Assembly (NCBI RefSeq): GCF_004886325.1
Contig: NZ_QXFN01000001.1
Coordinates: forward strand, 1-64,000
Source: Cellulomonas telluris
GTDB lineage: Bacteria; Actinomycetota; Actinomycetes; Actinomycetales; Cellulomonadaceae
Length of the DNA: 64,000 nucleotides
Reading direction: 5' to 3'
Shown here: positions 31,813 to 39,878 of the stretch, piece after piece
Numbering within the stretch: the stretch's first letter is position 1
Layout of the letters: each line of letters begins with the position of its first letter
Position numbers and translations under genes: made by a program
Notes under the pieces: model-generated
The model's database searches: none
The model's input: only the letters and a program-made list of their open reading frames with translations
What the model was told of the DNA's origin: nothing

Positions 31813-32313
31813 ATGAGTCGCCTGGTCTTCAACATCCTCACGCTGCTGATCTTCTTCGGGATCGCCGTCGCCCTGTTCGCTCAGGCCGTGATCCTGCCCG
31901 GGATCGCCGCCGACGAGGTCAGGCACTTCCCTCCGTACGAGCCCTACCGCGTCCCGCTCCTGACCGCCGGGATCGCCTTCATCGCCTGCGCACAGGTGTC
32001 GCTGGCAGCCGTCTGGATGCTCGTGCTCCGTGCCCAGGCGGGCACCTTCTTCCGGCCGGGCACGCAGCGGTGGGTGGTCACGATCGGCGCGGCGGTCGGC
32101 GCCGCGACGATGCTCACCAGCGGCTTCTTCCTGTACCTGACGTTTCTCGGGATCCCGACGCCCGACGACGAGGACATGGGGGAGCTGGGGCTGTGGATGG
32201 TGAGCGGCCTGGGGTCCCTGATCGGCGTCGCACTGCTCGGTGTCGTGTTCGTGACCCATCGGCTCGTCACGCGAGCGACGGAAGCCCAGACCGAGCTCGA
32301 CGGCGTGCTGTGA
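31813..32313 (+). CDS. DUF2975 membrane protein
   Basis: 166 residues with four membrane helices (LVFNILTLLIFFGIAVALFA; LTAGIAFIACAQVSLAAVWM; VTIGAAVGAATMLTSGFFLY; LWMVSGLGSLIGVALLGVVF). The short 'GTFFRPGTQRWV' between helices is typical of DUF2975. These proteins are almost always paired with a small HTH regulator, as here, and the two genes overlap (TGATG). Function is unestablished; a membrane-linked control of the regulator is a common guess. Confidence 0.8.
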   Translation: MSRLVFNILTLLIFFGIAVALFAQAVILPGIAADEVRHFPPYEPYRVPLLTAGIAFIACAQVSLAAVWMLVLRAQAGTFFRPGTQRWVVTIGAAVGAATMLTSGFFLYLTFLGIPTPDDEDMGELGLWMVSGLGSLIGVALLGVVFVTHRLVTRATEAQTELDGVL

Positions 32314-32597
32314 TGGCGATCGTCGTCGACATCGATGTGCTCCTGGCGAGGCGGAAGATGTCGGTCGGCGACTTCGCCGATGCGATCGGTCTGAGTCCGG
32401 CCAACGTGTCGGTGCTGAAGAACGGCCGCGCGAAGGCGGTCCGTTTCTCGACGCTGAACGCGATCTGTCAGGTGCTCGACTGCCAGCCGGGAGACGTGCT
32501 GCGGTGGGTCGACGACGGCACGAGTCCGGGGGCTGCACCTTCCGGGACACGACGACTGACACCCGTTGACCGAGGACGTCGTCAAGCAGGCTGTTGA
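32313..32597 (+). CDS. Small XRE-type HTH regulator paired with DUF2975
   Basis: 94 residues. The helix-turn-helix core is 'RKMSVGDFADAIGLSPANVS', then 'VLKNGRAKAVRFSTLNAICQ', 'VLDCQPGDVLRWV'. This is the YozG-like family found next to DUF2975 genes. ATG 32313 overlaps the preceding stop codon. The tail after residue 75 looks non-conserved. Confidence 0.85.
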   Translation: MAIVVDIDVLLARRKMSVGDFADAIGLSPANVSVLKNGRAKAVRFSTLNAICQVLDCQPGDVLRWVDDGTSPGAAPSGTRRLTPVDRGRRQAGC

Positions 32598-32757
32598 ACT
32601 CGACGCGTTCCCGCCCGAACAACGTGCGCGCTCGATCGCGGCGATCCATGATCTCGTCCGCTTCGCCACGGAGTGGCCGGCGTTCGAGGCGCAGTACGGG
32701 ATCCCGCTGGCCACTGCCGGCAGGGCTTCGGGGAAGCCGTCGAAGAGCGGCGCGTAG
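32566..32757 (+). CDS. Doubtful small ORF of unknown function
   Basis: 63 codons from TTG, overlapping the end of the HTH gene. A helical stretch (ARSIAAIHDLVRFATEWPAF) looks protein-like, but there is no ribosome-binding site and no recognised family. It lies directly before an IS3 remnant and may be a gene fragment. Confidence 0.3.
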   Translation: MTEDVVKQAVELDAFPPEQRARSIAAIHDLVRFATEWPAFEAQYGIPLATAGRASGKPSKSGA

Positions 32758-32771
32758 GCGCCGCTCCGGCC

Positions 32772-33000
32772 GTGCCGCTCGCGCACCTGAGCGAGCTCGC
32801 CGCCGGCGTGATCCCCGTCGCGGTGACGTGCCGGGTTCTCAAGCTCGCCGGACAGCCCTACTACCGGTGGCTCGCCGCGCCCGTGGGTGCGCGCGAGCTC
32901 GAGCGCGCTCACCTTGCCAACGCCCTGTCCGATGCCCACCGCGACGACCCGGAGTTCGGACACCGACTGCCGGCAGACGAGGCCGACCGCGCGGTTGTGC
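32772..33000 (+). mobile_element. IS3-family transposase (OrfB) remnant
   Basis: In one frame the sequence reads 'LAAGVIPVAVTCRVLKLAGQ', 'YYRWLAAPV', 'ELERAHLANALSDAHRDDPE' and 'FGHR'. This is the N-terminal part of IS3 OrfB (…VAVTCRVL…YY.W…AHL.NA..D.H.DDPEFGYR…). The DDE catalytic core is missing, no terminal inverted repeats are visible, and the frame decays into unrelated sequence. A relic of a past insertion. Confidence 0.6.
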
Positions 33001-33034
33001 GGCGGCCGGGTCTCGGCGGCTGGAGGCCGGCGGC

Positions 33035-33931
33035 TCACAGGTGCCGGTGTACCGGGTAGGGCGTCCGCGGACGTCGGTCGACCGCGCTCGGGTCGCGTGC
33101 GAGGTCCTGTTCACCGATCGTCCTGAGAAGCTCGAGCTTCTCGGCGGCGTCGGTTCCCGGTGCGGGGGTGAACCACAGGAGCCGTTGAGTCCCGTCCTCG
33201 CTGAGGAGGCTGAGGCAGTTCACCTCGACCACGCCCACCTGTGGGTGGACCAGACGCTTGCGGTCCTGTCGCCGCACAGCCACCTCCTGTTGTTCCCACA
33301 GCCCGGCGAACTCGGGGCTGCGGCGGGTCAGGTCCCTGACGAGCTCGGTCACGTCACGGGCACCGGCTCGGCGCGCCGACACCGCGCGGAGGTCGGCGAC
33401 GAGCACGCGTGACTGGTGGTCGTGCTCCTCCGGGTGGTAGCGCCCGCGCACGACGGGGTTCAGGAACCACTGGTGGATGAACCCGGCGCGGGGGCCTGTG
33501 CGGTGCTCCGGTCGGCCCAGCAGGGCCGCCGCCATCGGGTTCTGCACGAGGGGCGCGTGCAGGTCCGTGATCACCTGTGCCGGCGTGCCGTGCAGGTGGT
33601 CGAGCAGGTCCAGCATGCCGGGGTGCACGTGAGCGGCGGTGGAGGCGTACGACGGCAGTGCGCGTCCCGCGAGGTGGTAGACGTGATCGCGCTCGTCGGC
33701 GGTCAGCCGCAGGGCGCGGGCCAGCGACGCCAGCATCTGCTCGGACGGCTGGGGCCCCCGGCCCTGCTCGAGCTCGGTGTAGTACTCGACCGACGCCTGC
33801 GCCATCCGGGCGACCTCGTCGCGACGCAGGCCCGGGACGCGCCGCCGAGGCCCGCTGGGTAGGCCGACGTCGGACGGTGCGAGCCGATCGCGCCTCGACT
33901 TCAGGAAGGCGCCGAGCGCCGAGACGTCCAC
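33035..33931 (-). CDS. XRE regulator with MmyB-like ligand-binding domain
   Basis: About 298 residues. The N-terminal HTH has 'ALGAFLKSRRDRLAPSDVGL' and 'VPGLRRDEVARMAQASVEYY', and the characteristic 'TELEQGRGPQPSEQMLASLA'. The C-terminal MmyB-like (PAS-type) half has 'HPEEHDHQSRVLVADLRA' and 'KRLVHPQVGVVEVNCLSLLS', a domain reported to bind fatty acids. It faces an oxidoreductase gene with a 177-base shared regulatory region. Start GTG 33931 is the best fit to homologues. Confidence 0.85.
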   Translation of the reverse strand: MDVSALGAFLKSRRDRLAPSDVGLPSGPRRRVPGLRRDEVARMAQASVEYYTELEQGRGPQPSEQMLASLARALRLTADERDHVYHLAGRALPSYASTAAHVHPGMLDLLDHLHGTPAQVITDLHAPLVQNPMAAALLGRPEHRTGPRAGFIHQWFLNPVVRGRYHPEEHDHQSRVLVADLRAVSARRAGARDVTELVRDLTRRSPEFAGLWEQQEVAVRRQDRKRLVHPQVGVVEVNCLSLLSEDGTQRLLWFTPAPGTDAAEKLELLRTIGEQDLARDPSAVDRRPRTPYPVHRHL

Positions 33932-34108
33932 CGCTGGAGTATCCCGTGCTGCTCCGGGGCCGAGGCAGGGGGCAGCATCCCCAGGGAGTGCGCCATCTGG
34001 TTGGTCGTCGCCCTCCGCCGCAGTCTCGTGCGACACACCGCCCCGCAGCTGGGACCGGTGCATGTCCACACAGACGGGTGCCGCGCCGGCGGGCCACGAG
34101 GAGCAGTC

Positions 34109-35065
34109 ATGAAGGCAGTGCAGATCAGCAGCTACGGAGATCGGCCCGCCGTGGTCGAGGTCGACAGTCCACGTCCAGGCCCGGGGGAGGTCGTGGTCCG
34201 TGTCGCCGGCGCCGCGCTCAACCCCCTCGACCTGAAGATGGCTGCGGGCTCCATGCACGACGACTTCCCCGTCGAGTTCCCGTACACCCTCGGGACCGAC
34301 GTGTCCGGGACCATCGCGTCCACAGGAAGCGGGCGCGCAGGGTGGGACGTCGGCGACCGCGTCGTCGCGCGACTCGATCCGAGCCGCGGCGGCGCGTTCG
34401 CCGAGGAGGTCGTGGTCCCCGTCGACCAGCTCGTCGCCGCGCCGAGGTCACTGCCGCTGGCCCACGCCGCGGGGGTCGTCACCACGGCGGCGACGGCGTG
34501 GCAGGCCCTCACCGAGGTCGCAGGTCTGCGGGCGGGTCAGACGATCCTCGTCCACGCAGGCGCAGGAGGCGTCGGGACGTTCGCCGTCCAGTTCGCGCGC
34601 GCGTTGGGTGCGCACGTGATCAGCACGGCGTCCGGACGCGGGCTGGAGATCGCACGCCAGATGGGTGCGCACCAGGTCGTCGACTACACCGCGACCGACT
34701 TCCGCACCGTCGTCCCGCGTGTGGACGTGGTGCTGGACACCGTCGGCGGTGCGGTGGAGAAGGACTCACTCGACGTCCTCGCGCCGGGCGGAGTGCTCGT
34801 GGCGACCCCGGCGCCCCCTGACGACGAGCGGGCACGCGCCCGGGGCGCCAGAGCCCGTTTCGTCTTCCACCAGTCCGACGCCAAGCGACTCGCCGACGTC
34901 GTGAGCAGGATCGACGAGGGCGCGCGGCTCGTCATCGACGGCACTTCCCCGCTCACCGAGGCCCCCGCTGCCCTCGGTCGGCTCGCAGCAGGACGCGCCA
35001 AGGGCAAGCTGCTCCTCGTCGTCGACGAGAGCCTGCCGGGGCAGGTCCCCGCCCGTGGTGCGTGA
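34109..35065 (+). CDS. Zinc-independent MDR (quinone oxidoreductase-like) NADPH enzyme
   Basis: 318 residues starting behind CGAGGAG. The N-terminal GroES-like fold (PGPGEVVVRVAGAALNPLDL) and the Rossmann part 'LVHAGAGGVGTFAVQFARAL' are clear. The zinc-ligand Cys/His residues of alcohol dehydrogenases are absent, as in quinone or enoyl reductases. Likely NADPH-dependent reduction of quinones or enones. Probably regulated by the divergent MmyB-type protein. Confidence 0.88.
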   Translation: MKAVQISSYGDRPAVVEVDSPRPGPGEVVVRVAGAALNPLDLKMAAGSMHDDFPVEFPYTLGTDVSGTIASTGSGRAGWDVGDRVVARLDPSRGGAFAEEVVVPVDQLVAAPRSLPLAHAAGVVTTAATAWQALTEVAGLRAGQTILVHAGAGGVGTFAVQFARALGAHVISTASGRGLEIARQMGAHQVVDYTATDFRTVVPRVDVVLDTVGGAVEKDSLDVLAPGGVLVATPAPPDDERARARGARARFVFHQSDAKRLADVVSRIDEGARLVIDGTSPLTEAPAALGRLAAGRAKGKLLLVVDESLPGQVPARGA

Positions 35066-35129
35066 GGGCGAGGTGGGGCAGGCGCCCTCCCCTCCTGGAC
35101 GTGGACGACCCGACGGCTCCCACGAGCTC

Positions 35130-35789
35130 CTACAGCTCCTCCGTGCGCCGGACGCGCGGGGGCGGGTGGCGGGCGATGCCGAGGGTGGCGAGGAGGTCCT
35201 CGTGCAGCTCGAACCAGACCCGGTGGCAGGAGTCGAGGTCGGTGCGGTCGACCCAGCCGTGCTGACCTGCCTCGGCGTGCCGGAGCGCGGTGCCGAACCG
35301 GGTGTCGTAGCCCCGGAAGCGGGTGAGGAGGTCCTCGAGCCGTCGCACCAGCGGAGCCAGGCCGCGGGCGATCGCCTCCAGCTCGGCCAGGACGCCGGCG
35401 TCCCACGCCGTGTCGGTGTGGTCGTTGACGGCGAGCGGGTCGGTGGGGGTGGGTCGCATCTGCCAGTCGGTGCAGGCTCTCAGCAGCCGTGCGTTCAGGG
35501 GGAGGAACTCGCGAAGGACCGCGTGGACCTCGGCCTCCGCTCCGACGGCGGCGAGCTCGGCGGCCAGCTGCCGTTCGTTCTCGGCACGGCCGGCGTCAGT
35601 GAGCGACCACCCGCTCAGGTCGGCGAACCTCGAGTGCGTCACCCAGCCGCGCGCCTGTGCGTCCTCCAACGCCTCGTCGGCCTCGGCCGGCTCGAGGTCG
35701 AAGCGCCGCGCGACCGCGGGACTGTCGGCGAAGCCGAGCACGCGTACCGCGTGCAGCGCGAGGAGCTCGGGCGAGGAGTCCCGGGTCAC
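35130..35789 (-). CDS. Probable HTH regulator, unknown family
   Basis: 219 residues from GTG 35789, which overlaps the upstream gene's stop (GTGA). The N-terminal part looks like a winged helix with 'ELLALHAVRVLGFADSPAVA', 'DEALEDAQARGWVTH', 'GWSLTDAGRAENERQLAAEL', as in marR-like 'transcriptional regulator' proteins. The rest is helical. It forms an operon with the smaller DNA-binding protein, and both face a PEP-utilising-type enzyme. Confidence 0.65.
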   Translation of the reverse strand: MTRDSSPELLALHAVRVLGFADSPAVARRFDLEPAEADEALEDAQARGWVTHSRFADLSGWSLTDAGRAENERQLAAELAAVGAEAEVHAVLREFLPLNARLLRACTDWQMRPTPTDPLAVNDHTDTAWDAGVLAELEAIARGLAPLVRRLEDLLTRFRGYDTRFGTALRHAEAGQHGWVDRTDLDSCHRVWFELHEDLLATLGIARHPPPRVRRTEEL

Positions 35790-36175
35790 GTGCTCGCCCG
35801 GTTCGTCAGCCGCGTGTAGTGCTGCTGGCACGCCTGCGGGGAGTTGAAGCCCATCGCGTCGGCGATCTGCGCCCAGGTCAGACCTGCGCCCCTGGCGACG
35901 AACAGGAGCCCGGCCTCGAGACCGTCCATCTCGGCTCGTGCCGCGGGCAGCAGCGCCAGCGCGCCGAGCAGGTCCGGCGCAGGGAGGTCGGGCGACCGCC
36001 AGAGCGCGAAGTGAGCCAGGTCGGTGGCCGACGGCGGGACGGGCGCCGGGCGCCACGGACGCGGGGGGAGGTCGTCGGCGCCCTGCCGCAGGAGTCGATC
36101 CCGGGCCTCGTCCTCGCGACGTGCGCGGGCCTGGTCGGCGCCCGCAGCGCGTCCGTCGTCGTGCTTGTGCTCCAT
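35786..36175 (-). CDS. Small HTH DNA-binding protein
   Basis: 129 residues. The C-terminal helix-turn-helix reads 'AGLTWAQIADAMGFNSPQAC' followed by 'QQHYTRLTNR'. The centre (LLGALALLPAARAEMDGLEA) is a dimerisation-like helix. It starts 18 bases beyond the edge of a tandem palindrome shared with the divergent enzyme gene, which it and its partner probably bind. Confidence 0.7.
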   Translation of the reverse strand: MEHKHDDGRAAGADQARARREDEARDRLLRQGADDLPPRPWRPAPVPPSATDLAHFALWRSPDLPAPDLLGALALLPAARAEMDGLEAGLLFVARGAGLTWAQIADAMGFNSPQACQQHYTRLTNRAST

Positions 36176-36193
36176 GCCCCTGACCCTGCAGAC

Positions 36194-36222
36194 TCAACGA
36201 ACTGTTGTCAACGAATCGTTGA
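36194..36222. promoter_or_regulatory. Tandem palindromic operator between regulators and PEP-utilising enzyme
   Basis: TCAACGAATCGTTGA (36208-36222) is a perfect 7-1-7 palindrome. Immediately next to it TCAACGAACTGTTGT (36194-36208) is a degenerate second copy, giving two abutting sites about one helical turn and a half apart. The site is AT-rich within a 70-base gap separating the divergent genes. Confidence 0.6.
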
Positions 36223-36246
36223 GTACCGAGCCGAAGGAGGAGCCGG

Positions 36247-37503
36247 GTGCTCGTGCCGCTGCGCGCCGCGAGCACCCCGAGCTGCGGAAGCAAGGCAGGT
36301 GCGCTCGGGGCGCTGCTGCGCGCCGGCCTCCCCGTGCCGGACGGCCACGCCGTCCCGCTCGACGTCTACACGTCCGCCGTCCGCGGGCTGCACCCGGGAA
36401 CGCTGGCTCGTCGGGAGGGACCAGCGGCGGCGCGCGCGGCGATCCTGGGACGCCCGGTGCCCGCCGGCCTCCGCGAGGCGCTCGCGGCAGCGCTCGAGGC
36501 GCTCGGCGGCGGCCCGGTGGCCGTCCGCTCGTCGGCGTCGGACGAGGACGCCCACGACGGCGCTGCGGCTGGGCAGTACACAAGCGTCCTGGCCGTGGAC
36601 GGCCCCGACGAGGTCGTCGAGGCCGTGCGCACCTGCTGGGCGTCGCTCTACGCGGACACCGCCGTGGCCTACCGCCAGGACCGCGGCCACGACGGGGATC
36701 CCGCGATGGGTGTCGTCGTTCAACGGCACCTCGACGCCGAGGCCTCCGGCGTCATGTTCACCCCCGCAGCCCCCGACGCCCCGACGCTCGTCGAAGCCTC
36801 CTGGGGACTCGGCCCGAGCGTGGTGGAGGGCACGGTGAACCCCGACGCGTACACCGTCGGTGCCGACGGCTCGGTGGTCACGGTCGTGGCCGACAAGCGG
36901 ACCCGCCTCGACCGCCGAGGAGACCGGCTCGTGACGCGCGACGTGCCCGCTCCCGACCGCGACCGGCGTGTGCTCGACGACGCCGACGCCCGGCGGCTCG
37001 CCGAGCTGGGGCAGCGCATCGCCGCCGCGCTGGGTGGTCCGCAGGACGTCGAGTGGGCGATCGCGGACGGCCGGCCCTGGATCCTGCAGGCCCGGCCGAT
37101 CACCGCAGCGCTCCCCCACCGGACGGCGCCCTCCCCGACCCCGGCCCCGGCCCCGGCCCCGGCTCCGGCTCCGGGGGCGACGGTCCTGACCGGGGCGCCC
37201 GGCAGCCGCGGCACGGCCACCGGCCTCGCGCGGGTCGTCCGCGGCCCCGCGAACTTCGGCCGCGTCGGGCCGGGAGACATCCTCGTCTGCCCCTGGACCG
37301 ACCCCGGCTGGACGCCGCTGCTGCGGATCGCCGGCGGCGTCGTCACCGAGGTCGGCGGGGTGCTGTCCCACGCGGCGATCGTCGCGCGCGAACGCGGGAT
37401 CCCCGCCGTGCTGGGCGTCCCGGACGCGACGCTGCTCCTCGCCGACGCGACACCCGTGACCGTCGACGGCACCGCGGGCGTCGTCACGACGACGGTGGAC
37501 TGA
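36247..37503 (+). CDS. PEP/pyruvate-binding plus PEP-utilising phosphohistidine domain protein
   Basis: 418 residues from GTG 36247 behind GAAGGAGGAG. The N-terminal PPDK_N-type ATP-grasp has 'CGSKAGALGALLRAGLPVPD' and 'GPVAVRSSASDEDAHDG', then 'GVVVQRHLDAEASGVMFT' and 'PWILQARPI'. After a Pro/Ala linker the swivelling His domain ends in 'GGVLSHAAIVARERGIPAVL' with the phosphoryl-carrying His. This two-part layout resembles rifampin phosphotransferase and PEP synthase but lacks the middle substrate-binding domain (about 400 residues) of those enzymes. The substrate is unknown. It is controlled from a palindromic operator facing two DNA-binding proteins. Confidence 0.82.
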   Translation: MLVPLRAASTPSCGSKAGALGALLRAGLPVPDGHAVPLDVYTSAVRGLHPGTLARREGPAAARAAILGRPVPAGLREALAAALEALGGGPVAVRSSASDEDAHDGAAAGQYTSVLAVDGPDEVVEAVRTCWASLYADTAVAYRQDRGHDGDPAMGVVVQRHLDAEASGVMFTPAAPDAPTLVEASWGLGPSVVEGTVNPDAYTVGADGSVVTVVADKRTRLDRRGDRLVTRDVPAPDRDRRVLDDADARRLAELGQRIAAALGGPQDVEWAIADGRPWILQARPITAALPHRTAPSPTPAPAPAPAPAPGATVLTGAPGSRGTATGLARVVRGPANFGRVGPGDILVCPWTDPGWTPLLRIAGGVVTEVGGVLSHAAIVARERGIPAVLGVPDATLLLADATPVTVDGTAGVVTTTVD

Positions 37504-37665
37504 CCATGGCAGGCAGCACGACGCGACGGCGGCACCGGCGCGGACGTCCGGCTCGGCGCCTCGGTGCTCCTCACGACCAGCGATCCCGGGTGCGCTCGCC
37601 GATGACGTCGACCTCCTCCGCCGCGTGCCGTGGTGCCGCACAGCGGAAGGTCCGCGACGAGACCG

Positions 37666-38520
37666 TCACCTCAGCGGTGCGCGCACCGGCTCGCCCCCGC
37701 CGCCGGTACGGACGACGAGGTGGCTGCCTGCGGGCAGGACCTCCTCGGCCAGCGCGCCGCGCACCGCGTCGACGGTGAGCAGGACGTCCTGCGGGTGGAC
37801 CCACACCTCGCCGCCCTCAGGGTTCGCGAGGGTGCCGTCCACCGCGGCGGTGCCCTGGAGCGCGCGGTGCAGCAGCCGCTCGACGCGGCGCGCCGCGTCG
37901 GCCCCCTCGGGTCCGGGGAGGACGACGCCGACGCGGTCCGGGAGACCGGCGGCCGGCGCACCGGTGGGCCCGGCCGTCCCCATGCCGGCGTCGCCTGCGG
38001 GACGGTCGGGACGTTCGGCCGGCAGCCGCCACCAGACCTGCTCACGCACGGGACCCAGCGCTCCCCGCTCCAGCTGGAGCGGCATCCACTGCTCGAGGTA
38101 GGCGCTTCCCATCGCGCCCTCGGGCTGGCGTCGCCCGCGCTCGGCGACCGGCACGTGACGCACGTCGAACCGGCGCAACGACTCGTCGAGTCGCGCGACC
38201 CGCAGCACCGGTCCGCCGGCAGCGGGGACCTCCGTCTCGACCTCGGGCAGCGGCCACGCCGCGGGGTCGAAGCCGTCCCTGCCGCCGAGGAGCGTCCAGG
38301 CGCCGCCGATGGCGAGCCCGGACACGGTGACGGCGAGCAACGCGTCGCCCGGATCGACGTCGCGGACCTCGTCGAGCGTCGGCGGCGACGCCCGCGGCGC
38401 GAACACGTAGGTCAGCGTCGAGTGGCGCGCGGGGACGCGGACGACGCGCGCGGGCGCGAACGTGCCGCCGGCGAGCGGGACGACCACCCAGTCACCGGGT
38501 GCGTACGCGTGTCGAACCAC
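37666..38520 (-). CDS. Imm26-like domain protein
   Basis: 284 residues from GTG 38520 behind GAGGAG. The N-terminal 100 residues (APGDWVVVPLAGGTFAPARV, later 'GGAWTLLGG') resemble the Imm26 immunity-protein fold: a beta-rich domain with 'GD.....L.dG.fa.grVv' and 'G.W..lG'. Residues 150-284 add an unrecognised domain rich in Pro and Gly with 'GEVWVHPQDVLLTVDAVRGAL'. No partner polymorphic toxin gene is next to it. Family assignment is by pattern memory and moderate. Confidence 0.5.
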   Translation of the reverse strand: MVRHAYAPGDWVVVPLAGGTFAPARVVRVPARHSTLTYVFAPRASPPTLDEVRDVDPGDALLAVTVSGLAIGGAWTLLGGRDGFDPAAWPLPEVETEVPAAGGPVLRVARLDESLRRFDVRHVPVAERGRRQPEGAMGSAYLEQWMPLQLERGALGPVREQVWWRLPAERPDRPAGDAGMGTAGPTGAPAAGLPDRVGVVLPGPEGADAARRVERLLHRALQGTAAVDGTLANPEGGEVWVHPQDVLLTVDAVRGALAEEVLPAGSHLVVRTGGGGEPVRAPLR

Positions 38521-38720
38521 GGGACGCTCCTCAGGTCAGCGGCGGGGTGGCCCCTGGTCGACCACCCCGCCGAGCACGCCACGTCGTCGGCGGCACCGCG
38601 CGAGGGAGCTCTCGACCAGACGTGCGCAGGGGCTGAGCAGAGGGTTGCGCACCGAGGGGGATCACCCGAGCGGCGCAGCATGCGACCGTTCGCACGGATG
38701 TCGCCGTTCGCCTCGGGGGG

Positions 38721-39410
38721 TCAGGCACGCAGGAAGCGGGCGTAGAACACGCGCGGGTCCTCCGCCAGGGACGCCTTCACCATCGCGGTCCACTCGTCGA
38801 CGACCACTTCCAGGTCGCCCGCCTCGACGGCGTCGAGCGTGCGACGCACCACCACGGCCGGGTCCGTCTTCGGCCCCTCGATCCCCCGCGCCATGTCGGT
38901 GTCCGCGAGGCCCAGGTGGACGGACGTGACCCGCGTGCCCTGCCCGGCGAGCTCCAGGCGCAGGGCGTTGCTCATGTTCCAGCTCGCCGCCTTGGACACC
39001 GCGTACGCGCCGGCGCCGGGGGCGGCGAACCAGGACAGCGCGGAGGCGACGTTGACGATCGCGCCGCCGCCGTTGGCCGCCAGCACGGGGGCGAAGGCGC
39101 GGGCCATCGCCAGGGCGCCCCAGAAGTTGACGTCCATCTCGGCGCGCACGGCGTCGAGGTCGCCCAGGAGCGCGGCGCCGGTGGAGATGCCCGCGTTGTT
39201 GACGAGCAGGTCGACGTCGTCGGCGAGCGCGGCGGCCGCGGCGACGGCGCCGGGGTCGGTGACGTCCAGGGCGAGCGGCCGGACGCCCGGCAGGTCGATC
39301 GCGCGCGGGTCGCGGGCGGCGGCCCAGACGGTGGCCCCCCGGGCGAGGAGCTCGGCGGCGAAGTGGCGGCCGAGGCCGCGGTTGGCCCCGGTGATCAGTG
39401 CGGTGGTCAT
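38721..39410 (-). CDS. Short-chain dehydrogenase/reductase
   Basis: 229 residues. Cofactor loop 'ALITGANRGLGRHFAAELL', NNAG motif, and the catalytic Ser-Tyr-Lys in 'VASALSWFAAPGAGAYAVSK'. Classical SDR; substrate unknown. A TAGCGT hexamer ends seven bases before the ATG, so the transcript is probably leaderless. It is divergent from, and likely activated by, the MerR gene across an 18-bp palindrome. Confidence 0.9.
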   Translation of the reverse strand: MTTALITGANRGLGRHFAAELLARGATVWAAARDPRAIDLPGVRPLALDVTDPGAVAAAAALADDVDLLVNNAGISTGAALLGDLDAVRAEMDVNFWGALAMARAFAPVLAANGGGAIVNVASALSWFAAPGAGAYAVSKAASWNMSNALRLELAGQGTRVTSVHLGLADTDMARGIEGPKTDPAVVVRRTLDAVEAGDLEVVVDEWTAMVKASLAEDPRVFYARFLRA

Positions 39411-39417
39411 GGGTGGG

Positions 39418-39449
39418 ACGCTAGGACCTGACGTCGACGTCAGGGTCAA
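39418..39449 (-). promoter_or_regulatory. MerR-type promoter with 18-bp palindrome
   Basis: On the minus strand TTGACC (39444-39449) and TAGCGT (39418-39423) are separated by 20 bp, the over-long spacing typical of MerR-activated promoters. The spacer contains the perfect palindrome CCTGACGTCGACGTCAGG (39427-39444). Confidence 0.65.
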
Positions 39450-39464
39450 GTGTGGGAGGGACGC

Positions 39465-39878
39465 GTGCGCATCGGCGAGGTCGCGGCAGGGGCGGGCGTC
39501 AGCGTGCGCGCGCTGCGGTACTACGAGGAACAGGGCCTGCTCACCGCCGAGCGGAGCCCCGGCGGGCAGCGTCGGTACGCGCCGGGGACGGTCGAGCGGG
39601 TGCGGTTCATCCAGAACCTCTACGCCGCAGGGCTCGGCAGCAAGGCGGTGCTGCGGATCCTGCCGTGCATGGAGCACGGCGTCCTCACGGACGAGATGCA
39701 CGAGCGGCTGGTGGCCGAGCGGGCGCGCGTGCAGGCGCAGCTCGACGAGCTGACCGCCACACGGGACAAGCTCGACGCCGTCATCCGCGCCGGGCAGGCC
39801 CACCGCGACCGGCGGGAGGGCGGGGCGGGCGCCGGGGACCCACGGGGCTGCGCGTCCGCCTTCGCCGAGCGCCCCTAG
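39465..39878 (+). CDS. MerR-family transcriptional regulator
   Basis: 137 residues from GTG 39465 behind GGGAGGG. N-terminal 'RIGEVAAGAGVSVRALRYYE' and 'GGQRRYAPGTVERVRFIQNL' are diagnostic, followed by the dimerisation coiled coil. One Cys in the middle (RILPCMEHG) and one near the end (RGCASAF) are visible; a metal-sensing pair is not obvious. Divergent SDR gene is the likely target. Confidence 0.9.
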   Translation: MRIGEVAAGAGVSVRALRYYEEQGLLTAERSPGGQRRYAPGTVERVRFIQNLYAAGLGSKAVLRILPCMEHGVLTDEMHERLVAERARVQAQLDELTATRDKLDAVIRAGQAHRDRREGGAGAGDPRGCASAFAERP

